Shown here piece after piece: positions 1-8,052 of a stretch of 64,000 nucleotides of DNA. The notes under the pieces are model-generated. The model saw only the letters and a program-made list of their open reading frames with translations. It ran no database searches and was not told the origin of the DNA. Position 1 is the first letter of the stretch. Every line of letters begins with the position of its first letter. A program made the position numbers and the translations under genes. The stretch covers positions 1 to 64,000 of the forward strand of contig CAYOGE010000008.1 of the NCBI GenBank assembly GCA_964403525.1. The letters run 5' to 3'. Source of the DNA: JAJTGZ01 sp964403525. GTDB taxonomy: Bacteria > Planctomycetota > Phycisphaerae > Phycisphaerales > UBA1924.

Positions 1-186
1 CTGAGCCACTGCCGCATCAAGGGTGCCGGCGTGCTGATCGGTCGGCGTGGCCGCCCAGCCGGGCCCCGGCCAAAGACCCCCCCCCGCCAACCCCCAACCC
101 CGGAGGCCATTCCGGTCGGCCGCAACGGGATTCACCGCCGGTTTCCGGTTAGGCTCTGGGTGGGGTGGGGCGATGGGAGCACGCGC

Positions 187-471
187 ATGTCGATCGGACG
201 ATTCCTCATCAGCCGCGATGCGACCGGAGCCTTCCGGTGGGTGCTGCGCGATGCCGCGGGTGGCACGGTGAGCGAGAGCACCGAGGGGTTCATCGAGCAC
301 CGCGCCTGCCTCGCCTCGCTCGACAGGCTGCGCAAGCTCGCCGCCAAGGCGGAGGTGATCGACCTGACCATGCCGGCGAAGGTGATCAGGCCGACGAAGA
401 CGAAGGCGAGCAAGGCGCCATCGGCGAAGCGTGCGCCGGCCAAGGCCGCGAAGAAGAAGGGCAAGCGTTGA
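187..471 (+). CDS. YegP/DUF1508-like small protein with basic tail
   Basis: The 94-residue product starts with a stretch (RFLISRDATGAFRWVLRDA) that resembles the YegP/DUF1508 fold, a small beta-alpha domain of unknown biochemical role. Residues after about 65 form a Lys/Ala/Pro tail typical of nucleic-acid-binding extensions. I chose the ATG at 187 because a GGGAG lies 7 nt upstream and because the in-frame sequence further upstream (to position 31) is Pro/Arg-rich and does not look coding. A TAGGCT at 150-155 could be its -10. The next gene overlaps its stop codon, so they are probably co-transcribed. Function is unknown. Confidence 0.65.
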   Translation: MSIGRFLISRDATGAFRWVLRDAAGGTVSESTEGFIEHRACLASLDRLRKLAAKAEVIDLTMPAKVIRPTKTKASKAPSAKRAPAKAAKKKGKR

Positions 472-908
472 CCGCGGCGTTTGACCACACGCAGGCGCGG
501 CTGGCGTTGCGGGTGATCGCGATGCCCAAGGACACCAACCCGTACGGCTCGATCTTCGGCGGGGTGATCCTGTCGTACATCGACCAGGCGGCCTTCGTGC
601 AGGCGCGCCTGCACGCCAGGTGCCGGTGGGTCACGCTGGCGCTCGACCGCGTCGAGTTCAAGCAGCCCGTCTTCGTTGGAGACACGCTCAACTTCTTCGC
701 CCGGACAGTCAAGACGGGGCGCAGCAGCGTGACGGTGGAGGTTGATGTGCGGGCGGAGCGGTTCGCGCCCGACCAGGCGGGCGGGCACGGCCCGGCGGGA
801 GGCATCGCGGTGACGGCGGCGACGCTGGTGATGGTTGCGGTTGACAGCGCGGGCAGGTCGATACCGTTTGCGCAGGCGGGCGCGGGCCCGGGCCCGGAAT
901 CGTGGTGA
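468..908 (+). CDS. Acyl-CoA thioesterase, hotdog fold (YciA-like)
   Basis: The 146-residue product has the hallmarks of hotdog acyl-CoA thioesterases: MPKDTNPYGSIFGG followed by a helix (ILSYIDQAAF) with the catalytic Asp, then VEFKQPVFVGDTLNF and a second strand set. Family members hydrolyse acyl-CoA in the cytoplasm. The start is TTG at 468, which overlaps the TGA of the YegP-like gene as TTGA. The ATG codons upstream in this frame would run far into the previous gene. STAS-domain gene follows after 7 nt. Confidence 0.8.
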   Translation: MTAAFDHTQARLALRVIAMPKDTNPYGSIFGGVILSYIDQAAFVQARLHARCRWVTLALDRVEFKQPVFVGDTLNFFARTVKTGRSSVTVEVDVRAERFAPDQAGGHGPAGGIAVTAATLVMVAVDSAGRSIPFAQAGAGPGPESW

Positions 909-915
909 GGAACGC

Positions 916-1272
916 ATGGTCCACTCGGCACACGTGACATCCAGTATCGTCAGCGGCGTACCGGTCGCGGTGCTCACCACCGAAAAGGTCGGCGACTACG
1001 AGACGCACGCGATCGAGGTCGACCTGTGCAAGCTCGCGGCCGAGTGCCGCTGCCGCTACGCGGTCGACTTCTCGCAGGTGAAGCTCCTCTCCAGCGTGGG
1101 GATCGGCCTGCTGCTGAAGCTGAACAAGCTGGCCGCCCAGCACAAGCCCGCGGGGAAGGTCGTCTATTTCTCGATGGACCCGCAGATCTTCAAGCTGCTG
1201 CAGATGACGCGGCTGGACAAGGGCCTGGCGATCGTGAAGGACCTTGACGCCGCGGTGAAGGCGTTACAGTAA
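916..1272 (+). CDS. STAS-domain protein (anti-sigma factor antagonist type)
   Basis: A single STAS domain of 118 residues. The segment LLSSVGIGLLLKLNKL around residues 55-70 matches the loop-helix that carries the phosphorylatable serine in SpoIIAA/RsbV-type anti-anti-sigma factors, here as S-S-V-G rather than D-S-S-G. It should act in the cytoplasm by binding a switch kinase. ATG 916 is preceded by GAGG at 5-6 nt spacing. No partner kinase of the RsbW type is adjacent; the histidine kinase at 8053 is of a different class. Confidence 0.8.
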   Translation: MVHSAHVTSSIVSGVPVAVLTTEKVGDYETHAIEVDLCKLAAECRCRYAVDFSQVKLLSSVGIGLLLKLNKLAAQHKPAGKVVYFSMDPQIFKLLQMTRLDKGLAIVKDLDAAVKALQ

Positions 1273-1275
1273 GCC

Positions 1276-1956
1276 GTGGCACACCCGCCCCCCCCGCCCC
1301 CTCAAGCCGCCCAGGCGCAACACCCGGCCCTCCGCACGCCGCCGTTTACCGCTGCGCACCCCGCGCGGCTGGTGGTCATGATCTCCGGCACCGGTCGGAC
1401 CCTGATGAACCTTTTCGAGGCAACCGGCGATGGGCGCCTCCCCAGCGCCCGTATCTGCGGGGTGATCAGCAGCACGCCCCCCGGCAGCGAGGGGTACGAG
1501 CGTGCGGCCGCGCTGGATGCGGGCTCGGTGCCGGTTGTTCACCTGCCGGGGCATCCAACCGCCGCAGCGCTCGAACAACTGGTGATGCAACTGGGCGGTG
1601 ACTACATCGTGCTGGCGGGGTACCTCAAGCGTCTGGCGGTGCCGGCATCGCTTGAGGGGCGGATCATCAACATTCACCCCGCGCTGCTGCCGGCGTTCGG
1701 GGGCAAAGGGATGTACGGCCGCCGCGTGCACGAGGCCGTGCTTGCGAGCGGGGCGGCGATGAGCGGCTGCACCGTTCACCTGGTTGACGGCGAATACGAC
1801 CACGGCCCGGTGCTGCTGCGGCGGACCTGCCCGGTGCTGGCGGGCGACACGCCCGAGTCTCTCGCGGCGCGCGTCTTTCAGGTGGAGCGAGAGGCGTACG
1901 TCGAGGCGATCGGCGCGCTCCTGGCAGGCAAGTCCGCAGCGGAGGGTGCCCGATGA
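1276..1956 (+). CDS. purN: Phosphoribosylglycinamide formyltransferase
   Basis: PurN transfers a formyl group from 10-formyl-THF to GAR in purine synthesis. The domain starts at about residue 31 with LVVMISGTGRTLMNL (phosphate-binding SGxGxN-type loop), and carries IINIHPALLPAFGGKGMYG with the catalytic Asn and His, and HLVDGEYDHGPVL with the catalytic Asp. The 226-residue length is normal apart from a Pro-rich N-terminal extension. Start is GTG 1276, 3 nt after the STAS gene; a TACAGT ends 5 nt upstream. Its stop overlaps the next start as ATGA. Confidence 0.93.
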   Translation: MAHPPPPPPQAAQAQHPALRTPPFTAAHPARLVVMISGTGRTLMNLFEATGDGRLPSARICGVISSTPPGSEGYERAAALDAGSVPVVHLPGHPTAAALEQLVMQLGGDYIVLAGYLKRLAVPASLEGRIINIHPALLPAFGGKGMYGRRVHEAVLASGAAMSGCTVHLVDGEYDHGPVLLRRTCPVLAGDTPESLAARVFQVEREAYVEAIGALLAGKSAAEGAR

Positions 1957-3542
1957 CGTTGACACAGATGCTCGCCGCGGTGCTGATCGCCTGCAGCGCA
2001 CACGCGCTGGCATCGGCCCGGCAGTCAACGGCCCAGCCGCCGGCACCCGCACCCAAGGCCGCCGAGCCGACACGCGAGTCGCTCGAAGCGGCTTGGCAGG
2101 CGGCCTACGCGAGGCACGACTACGACGCCGCGGCGGACGGGTTGGCAGAGCTGGTGCGCTTCGCACCCGGCGACCCGATCGTGCGGTACAACCTCGCGTG
2201 CGTGCAGACACTCCGGGGGGATATCGACGGCGCTGAGCGGGCCCTGCGCAAGTGCATCGAGCTCGGCTTCACAGACTTCCCGCGCATGCTCGCAGAGAAG
2301 GACCTCCAGCCGCTGGCCGAGGGCGTCGTCTTCGCCGCGATCCGCGAAGGGTGGCGCGAGCTGCAGGACACGGGCATCGACTACCGCCTGCAGCAGTTCG
2401 AGCGCACGCTGAAGGTGAACAACCAGACGGCCGTGCAACGCGGCTACCAGATAGAAAAGGACGCTCCGCTGCGGCTGGCGTTCGTGAGCGGCTTCTCAAA
2501 GGAAGGGCACGCAGAAACAAAGGTCGAGCTGAAGCGGATCACCGACTACTGGCGATCGAACGTCCTCCCTCCGGACGCTCCTGCCGTCGTGGCCGACGGC
2601 AAGCACCCCGACCCGTGGGTGCTGGTCTTCCTCCCCAACGCGGCCGACTTCCAGTCGTGGGCGGCGGCCACGCTCGGCGGTCGTGCCGACAGGGTGGGTG
2701 GGCTCTACGACAACTGGAAGCAGCAGCTGGTGGCGAGGGACCTTGGCCCGACGCTCCGCCACGAGTTCTGGCACGCGCTCCATTGGCGGCACATGAGCCG
2801 CATCGGGCAGGTGCACGCGATGTGGGTGCAGGAGGGGCTCTGTTCGCTGATTGAGGATGTTGACCTGATCACCGAAAAAGATGGGTCGGTGCGGGTTGTG
2901 CCCGTTGCGTCGTGGCGGACAAACACCGCCAGACGAATGGCGAAGATCAACCTTCTCCCCAAGCTCTCAGCGCTGATGACCATGGACGAGAAGACGTACA
3001 TGGGCAGCCGCGCGCTCGGAAACTACGCCGCGTCGAGAGCCTTCTTTCTCTGGCTCGTGCAGGGCGGCGGCGGAGCGAATGCCAAGCAGGATGAACAAGC
3101 CGATCGGCCTTCGCGGCTCCGCGACTGGTACGCCGCCTACACCGCCGACTTCAAGACCGACCCGACCGGCATCACCACCACCGAGCGCGTGCTGGGCAAG
3201 CCCCTGGCCGAACTCGACCGCGACTTCAAGTCCTGGCTCCTCTCCCTGCCGGATGTCGGAGAGCAGAACACCCCCGGCCTGCCGACACTCCCCTGTGATA
3301 TGCAGCCAGTCGGCGGCGAGGGGATGGTGGTCATCGGCACCGGCACGAACAACCTGCTGAAGAACCCACTTCTGGCCGGCGACGTCATCGTGTCGGTGGA
3401 TGGGCACGCCGTCCGCGACCAGACCGAACTGGCACGCCTGCTGGGCACGCCCGCCTTCAAGCCCGGCCAGCAGGTCCTGCTCAAGGTCCGCAGGGACGGG
3501 CGGCCGTTCGAGGTCAAGGTGCGGCTGGGCCAGTACGAATAG
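1953..3542 (+). CDS. Secreted HExxH metallopeptidase-like protein with C-terminal PDZ domain
   Basis: A 529-residue exported protein: signal peptide (residues 1-25), a TPR-like helical segment (about 45-125), a peptidase-like domain with HEFWH at 270-274 and a Glu at 294 in WVQEGLCS, and a PDZ domain at about 440-529 (GDVIVSVDGHAVRDQTEL). The HExxH plus downstream Glu spacing fits a gluzincin zinc site (DUF1570-like proteins have this layout in planctomycetes). The start overlaps purN by 4 bp, which suggests shared transcription rather than shared function. Substrate is unknown. Confidence 0.7.
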   Translation: MTLTQMLAAVLIACSAHALASARQSTAQPPAPAPKAAEPTRESLEAAWQAAYARHDYDAAADGLAELVRFAPGDPIVRYNLACVQTLRGDIDGAERALRKCIELGFTDFPRMLAEKDLQPLAEGVVFAAIREGWRELQDTGIDYRLQQFERTLKVNNQTAVQRGYQIEKDAPLRLAFVSGFSKEGHAETKVELKRITDYWRSNVLPPDAPAVVADGKHPDPWVLVFLPNAADFQSWAAATLGGRADRVGGLYDNWKQQLVARDLGPTLRHEFWHALHWRHMSRIGQVHAMWVQEGLCSLIEDVDLITEKDGSVRVVPVASWRTNTARRMAKINLLPKLSALMTMDEKTYMGSRALGNYAASRAFFLWLVQGGGGANAKQDEQADRPSRLRDWYAAYTADFKTDPTGITTTERVLGKPLAELDRDFKSWLLSLPDVGEQNTPGLPTLPCDMQPVGGEGMVVIGTGTNNLLKNPLLAGDVIVSVDGHAVRDQTELARLLGTPAFKPGQQVLLKVRRDGRPFEVKVRLGQYE

Positions 3543-3586
3543 CCCAGAGAGCCCAAAACGGTCGATGACGGGGTTCTACGCTGTGC

Positions 3587-3611
3587 GCATCCCTGCAACC
3601 TGTGGGGATGC
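3587..3611. other. Short inverted repeat after the PDZ protein gene
   Basis: GCATCCC (3587-3593) and GGGATGC (3605-3611) can form a 7-bp hairpin with an 11-nt loop. It lies between 3542 and the next gene. There is no T tract, so terminator activity is doubtful. Confidence 0.3.
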
Positions 3612-3618
3612 CGCGCGG

Positions 3619-3624
3619 TAGACT
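3619..3624 (+). promoter_or_regulatory. Putative -10 element TAGACT
   Basis: TAGACT ends 6 nt before an in-frame GTG at 3631, so transcription would begin at about 3631. Either that GTG is a leaderless start, adding 25 residues, or the mRNA has a 75-nt leader ending at ATG 3706. No -35 is recognisable. Confidence 0.5.
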
Positions 3625-3705
3625 CCACAGGTGGGCGATACGCCCGCGTTTCCCCGGTGTCACCGTTCCTTTACTCCTCTGAACCTCGCTGCTCTGGAGC
3701 CAACC

Positions 3706-4995
3706 ATGGCCACCCGTACTGTCCGAGTCGTTGCCCGCACGCTGATGGCCCTCTCGCTTGTCGCCGGTCTTGCGGTGGCCGTGCCTCAGGCTCAGGCGCA
3801 GCAGATCGCGGTGACCACCGGCGGCGGGTTCGGAGGGGGCATGGACGGCGGTCTCGTCGCCCCGATCGGCAAGAGCGACGTCGACACGATGGCGAAGATG
3901 CTCTCGCTCTCGGCCGACCAGAAGACCGCGGCCGATGTGCTGCTTGAGAGCTACCTCGCCGAGCACGCCAAGCGGGCCGATGTGATGCGGGCCGCTCAGG
4001 AGGCCGCCCGCGCCGCGTTCAGAGAGGACCGTGACTTCTCGGCCTTCACGGACCTGGCCCCCAAGATGGAGGCCTTCGGGAAGGAGAACGCCGCTCAGGA
4101 GGCGCAGCTGCTGGAGAACATCAAGAGCGTGCTCGACAAGGACCAACTGCAGAAGTGGCCGTCGTGGGAGCGTGCGCACCGGCGCGCCGGCTCGATGAAC
4201 CGCGGCATGCTCGCCGGCGAACGCGCGGACCTGATCCAGATCGTCGATCGCCTGCGCCTGCCCGAGCCGACAGTCGCGTCGCTCGCGCAAACCCTGGAGG
4301 CCTACTCGATGGAGCTCGACCGCGCGATCGTCGCGCGCGACGAGGTCCAGCGGGCGGCGATGGAGGAGGGCAAGGGCCTGCGCGACCTCTTCGGCAAGGG
4401 GGGCGGCGACATGACGGAGATGATGAAGAAGGTCGACGAACTCATGAAGCGCGGCCGCGAGGCATCGCTCCCCGTGCGTGACATCAACCGGCGCTACGCG
4501 AAGCAGATCGAAGCGACGATCGCCGGGATCAACGCCGCCGACGGTGCGCGTTTCGGCATGGAGTTCCGCAAGGCCTCCTTCCCCGACGTCTACCGCGAGC
4601 GCTACACCGACCGCGCGCTGGCAGCCGCGGCGGCGATGGACGACCTTGACAAGGGCCAGCGTGAAGGCATCGCGGCGCTCAAGGAGCAGTACCGGCGAGA
4701 CTGCGCGCCGATGGAGCAGGCCGCCGAAAAGGCCGCGGAGGATGCCGAGGCGAACTTCTCGCTCACCGGCATGATGGGCGGCGGTGGCATGATGCGGATG
4801 ATGGGCGGGGACGAGGCAACCCAGGCGGCCCGCAAGGCGCGGCGCGAGCTTGACACAGCCACCCTCGACCGGCTCAAGGCCATCCTCACGCCCGACCAGG
4901 CCGCCAAACTCCCCGACCGGTCGCAGGACGCCGGCGACAGCGGGTTCGGCGGGTTCGGTGGGGGCGGCGGCATGCGGATCGCGGCCCCGCGGTAA
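3706..4995 (+). CDS. Secreted alpha-helical protein with Gly-rich tail
   Basis: The 429-residue product has a clear signal peptide ending PQAQAQQ, followed by long charged helices that recur as 'LSADQKTAADVLL' and 'LDKDQLQKWPSWER' type segments, resembling the periplasmic Spy/LTxxQ style. The C-terminus is Gly/Met-rich (residues about 345-365 and 410-429). ATG 3706 has GGAG 6 nt upstream and puts the signal peptide at the N-terminus. A longer form from GTG 3631 is possible because a TAGACT sits 6 nt before it. Function is unknown. Confidence 0.6.
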   Translation: MATRTVRVVARTLMALSLVAGLAVAVPQAQAQQIAVTTGGGFGGGMDGGLVAPIGKSDVDTMAKMLSLSADQKTAADVLLESYLAEHAKRADVMRAAQEAARAAFREDRDFSAFTDLAPKMEAFGKENAAQEAQLLENIKSVLDKDQLQKWPSWERAHRRAGSMNRGMLAGERADLIQIVDRLRLPEPTVASLAQTLEAYSMELDRAIVARDEVQRAAMEEGKGLRDLFGKGGGDMTEMMKKVDELMKRGREASLPVRDINRRYAKQIEATIAGINAADGARFGMEFRKASFPDVYRERYTDRALAAAAAMDDLDKGQREGIAALKEQYRRDCAPMEQAAEKAAEDAEANFSLTGMMGGGGMMRMMGGDEATQAARKARRELDTATLDRLKAILTPDQAAKLPDRSQDAGDSGFGGFGGGGGMRIAAPR

Positions 4996-5096
4996 GCTGA
5001 TCCGTCGGGCGGCCGTTCATCGCGAAACGCCGGCGCGGCCAGCGTGCACGCCGGCTGCGCGCCAACCGGCCAAGCGCCGTCCTTTGCCAATGCCGC

Positions 5097-6179
5097 TCAG
5101 CCGCTCTTTTTCTTGGAAGGGTCTTTGATCAGCACCGACGCCAGCACGCCCGCAACAAGCAGCGTCACGATCACGCCCAGTGAGACCAGCGTGTGGACAT
5201 GGAAGCCCATCCAGTGGGTCGGGTTCCCCGCGGCATCGGTGCCGGTCTTGATGAACGAAAGCTCCGGCGTCACAATCATCTTGACGCCAATAAACAGCAG
5301 AATCCCCGCCAGCGCGAGCTTGAGGTAGCGGAACATGTCGATCAGCCCGGCGATGGCGAAGTAGAGCGAACGCAGCCCCAGGATCGCAAAGACGTTCGCG
5401 GTGAAGATGATAAACGGCTGCTTGCTCTGGCCAAACGCCGCCGGGATCGAATCCACCGCGAACAGCAGGTCGGTCGCCTCGACCACGCACAGCACCAGGA
5501 ACAGAGGTGTGGCCGCGCGCACGAGCTTCCGGGTGCCGTCGGCCAGCACTGGGCCCAGCGGCGCCTGAACGAAGAAGCTCTGGCACTCGATCGTGTCGGT
5601 CACCGGGAAGCACTTCTTCACCAAACGGATCGCCAGGCTCTTGCTCGGGTCGAACTTCTCGTCGTCGCTCGTGAGCATCTTGAAGGCCGTCCAGACGAGC
5701 ACAAACCCAAAGAGGATCAGGATCGGCGCGAACGCTGCCACCAGCGCGGCCCCGACCCCGATCATCAGCCCGCGGAGGATCAGAGCCCCGAGGATGCCCC
5801 AGAAGAGCACCCTGTGCTGGTACTTCGCCTCAACCTTGAAAAACGAGAACACGAGCGTGAAGACAAACAGGTTGTCGACGCTCATCGCGTATTCGAGCAT
5901 CCAGACCGAGAAGTACTCCGCCGCCGCTGCGCCGCCCGTCATCGGGCGGCCCGCGTAGGTCAACGCCCCCTCGCCCATCCACTGGTTGTCGTAAACGGCG
6001 TAGACCACCGCGCCGAACATCACCGCCAGCGAGACGAAGATCGCGGTGATCCCAAGCGCCTTCTTCGGGGGGATGACCAGCTGCTCGCCGCTCTTTCCGC
6101 GGCTGACCACGAAAAGGTCAACAAAGAGCATCCCCAGCACGAACAAGACAAATCCGGTCCACAGCAGGGCCTGAGTCAT
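5097..6179 (-). CDS. TerC/Alx family integral membrane protein
   Basis: A 360-residue polytopic membrane protein with the TerC signatures: LEYAMSVDNLFVFTLVFSFF near residue 95, LRGLMIGVGAALVAAF, and VVEATDLLFAVDSIPAAFG with conserved acidic residues inside membrane helices. Family members such as Alx take part in manganese/metal homeostasis at the inner membrane. No tellurite genes are nearby. The ATG at 6179 lies exactly 6 nt after TACCCT, and no Shine-Dalgarno is visible, so the mRNA may be leaderless. Confidence 0.9.
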   Translation of the reverse strand: MTQALLWTGFVLFVLGMLFVDLFVVSRGKSGEQLVIPPKKALGITAIFVSLAVMFGAVVYAVYDNQWMGEGALTYAGRPMTGGAAAAEYFSVWMLEYAMSVDNLFVFTLVFSFFKVEAKYQHRVLFWGILGALILRGLMIGVGAALVAAFAPILILFGFVLVWTAFKMLTSDDEKFDPSKSLAIRLVKKCFPVTDTIECQSFFVQAPLGPVLADGTRKLVRAATPLFLVLCVVEATDLLFAVDSIPAAFGQSKQPFIIFTANVFAILGLRSLYFAIAGLIDMFRYLKLALAGILLFIGVKMIVTPELSFIKTGTDAAGNPTHWMGFHVHTLVSLGVIVTLLVAGVLASVLIKDPSKKKSG

Positions 6180-6185
6180 AGGCGG

Positions 6186-6191
6186 AGGGTA
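6186..6191 (-). promoter_or_regulatory. Putative -10 element TACCCT for leaderless TerC gene
   Basis: On the minus strand TACCCT is followed by CCGCCT and then the ATG at 6179. The 6-nt gap places transcription start at the A of ATG. No -35 is recognisable at 16-18 nt. Confidence 0.5.
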
Positions 6192-6219
6192 GCCGTAGGC
6201 CCCGGGCAGAAAGCCCGCT

Positions 6220-7956
6220 TCAGATCAGCGTGCCGTGCAGCGCGAGCGACTTGCTCGCGTCGATGCGCACGCGCTGGACCGTGCCCATCAGGTCGTCGGC
6301 CGGGCGCGTCGTGTCAAAGAGCACGATCAAGTCGCCGTCGGTGCGGGCGGTCATCTGCACCGGCTCGCCCGGCGCTGCCGTTGGCGCATCGCCAAGAGCG
6401 ACCGATCGGCTCGACGCCGTTGAGCACGCCCCCTGACCATCGCAACCGTCCTCGCCCGTCCCATCGACCGATTTCCCGCCGATGGTCAAGCCGATAGCGC
6501 CGCTGGTCGTTCGTTCGGCGCGGGCCCTCGCCTTCGCGGTACGCCGGCTGACGCCCTGCACGAACACCTCCAGCGTCTGGCCCACAAACTCACCGCCCAC
6601 GCTGTCGCTCACCGCGTTCTGCAGCGCCAGCAGCTCGTTGTTGCGCCGCCGCTTGACGTCGTCTGGCACATCGTCAACGAACCGGTCGATCGCCACCGTT
6701 CCCGGGCGCGGCGAGTACTTGAAGATAAAGCAGTTCTTGTAGCGGGCCCGCTCCAGCAGGCGCCTGGTCGCCTCAAAGTCGGCCTCGGTCTCGGTCGGGA
6801 AGCCGACGATGATGTCACCCGCCAGTGTGAGCGGCCGTCCGATCTCCGGCTGGTGCAGCAGCGCCCGCGCGCGATCGAGAAACTCCAGGTATTCCCCAAC
6901 GGTGTAGCCGCGGTTCATCAGGCCCAGCACCCTGTCGCTGCCGCTCTGCGCCGGCACGTGCAGGTAGCGGCAGATCCGCGGCGACTCGCGGATCACCGTC
7001 AGCACGTCGTCGCCAAAGTCACGCGGGTAGCTGGTGACAAACCGCAGCCGCCTGATCGCAGGAACCTCCTCGTGGATCATCCGCAGCAAGTCGGCGAACG
7101 TCGTGACGTTCACCCCCGCGTACGCGTCGGTCTGGCTCTCCCCCCGCTTGTAGGTGCGCCCCTTCTGCGGCTGCACCACGCCCCCGAGCGTGACCGATGC
7201 GCCGTGTTCGAAGCGGTAGTGGTTCACCGTCTGCCCAAGCAGCGTCACCTCGATCACGCCCGCGTCGGCCAGCTTTCTGCACTCATCAATGATGTGCTGC
7301 GGCGGCCTGTGCACCTCGGCCCCGCGCGTGAACGGCACCACGCAGTAGGTGCAGAACTTGTTGCACCCGCGTGTGATCCGCACATAAGCGCTCCGCGAAG
7401 GCCCGAGCGTCTCCGGCGAGACAGCCCGTGAAAGGTCGAGCAGTTCAAGCGCGTCAGCCGCCGCCGCCAGCGTTGCGCTCCGCCGGCTGGTGTTGCCCGC
7501 GAGGGCGGCCTGGCGCGCGCTGGTGAGCCCGCTCGTATCGGGGCGCTGCTCCGCCGCGTCCGCCGGTTCGACTTCTTCCGCCAGCGCCGCACGCGTGCGC
7601 ACCGCGTTGTCCAGCAGGCCCGGAAGCTTGTCAAGCTCGCCCGGCCCCACCATCACATCCACAACCGGCATGCGTTTCATGAGCGCCGCGCCCTCGCGCT
7701 CCGCCATGCACCCCAGCACGCCGACAACCAGCCCAGGCTGGCGGGCCTTGCGCTGGGCCATCTCGCCCAGGCGGCTCCAGACCTTCTGCTCGGCCAGCTC
7801 GCGCACGGAGCACGTGTTGTAGAGCACCACGTCCGCCGCCTGGGCATCCTGCGTGAAGCGGTAGCCCAGCGCCCGCAGCGAGCCAGTCACAAGCTCGCTG
7901 TCGAGCTCGTTCATCTGGCAGCCGAAGGTCTCGAGATAGACGGAGGGGTTGGCCAT
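6220..7956 (-). CDS. miaB: tRNA-2-methylthio-N6-dimethylallyladenosine synthase
   Basis: A radical-SAM methylthiotransferase that adds the ms2 group to i6A37 of tRNA. The N-terminal 4Fe-4S cluster cysteines are C13 (FGCQMNELDS), C49 (NTCSVRE) and C83 (LGCMAERE). The radical SAM motif CNKFCTYC gives C198, C202 and C205. At 578 residues it is over 100 longer than usual: there are insertions at about 125-175, at 265-290 (Thr/Gly/Lys-rich) and inside the C-terminal TRAM region (about 490-545). ATG 7956 is used because longer forms run into the divergent kinase gene. Confidence 0.93.
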   Translation of the reverse strand: MANPSVYLETFGCQMNELDSELVTGSLRALGYRFTQDAQAADVVLYNTCSVRELAEQKVWSRLGEMAQRKARQPGLVVGVLGCMAEREGAALMKRMPVVDVMVGPGELDKLPGLLDNAVRTRAALAEEVEPADAAEQRPDTSGLTSARQAALAGNTSRRSATLAAAADALELLDLSRAVSPETLGPSRSAYVRITRGCNKFCTYCVVPFTRGAEVHRPPQHIIDECRKLADAGVIEVTLLGQTVNHYRFEHGASVTLGGVVQPQKGRTYKRGESQTDAYAGVNVTTFADLLRMIHEEVPAIRRLRFVTSYPRDFGDDVLTVIRESPRICRYLHVPAQSGSDRVLGLMNRGYTVGEYLEFLDRARALLHQPEIGRPLTLAGDIIVGFPTETEADFEATRRLLERARYKNCFIFKYSPRPGTVAIDRFVDDVPDDVKRRRNNELLALQNAVSDSVGGEFVGQTLEVFVQGVSRRTAKARARAERTTSGAIGLTIGGKSVDGTGEDGCDGQGACSTASSRSVALGDAPTAAPGEPVQMTARTDGDLIVLFDTTRPADDLMGTVQRVRIDASKSLALHGTLI

Positions 7957-8052
7957 GTGAGAACCAGTGCAGGGCCGGGAGTTTATGCGCCCAGAAGCGT
8001 CCAGACCCCCGCCAGCGCGGCCGCCGGCGGCTTCCACTACACTCCACCGCCC

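Noticed and set aside
1..186. Possible end of an upstream gene at the left edge
   Set aside because: Two frames are open on the plus strand, but the peptides are Pro/Arg-rich; no stop, start or domain could be tied to a gene.
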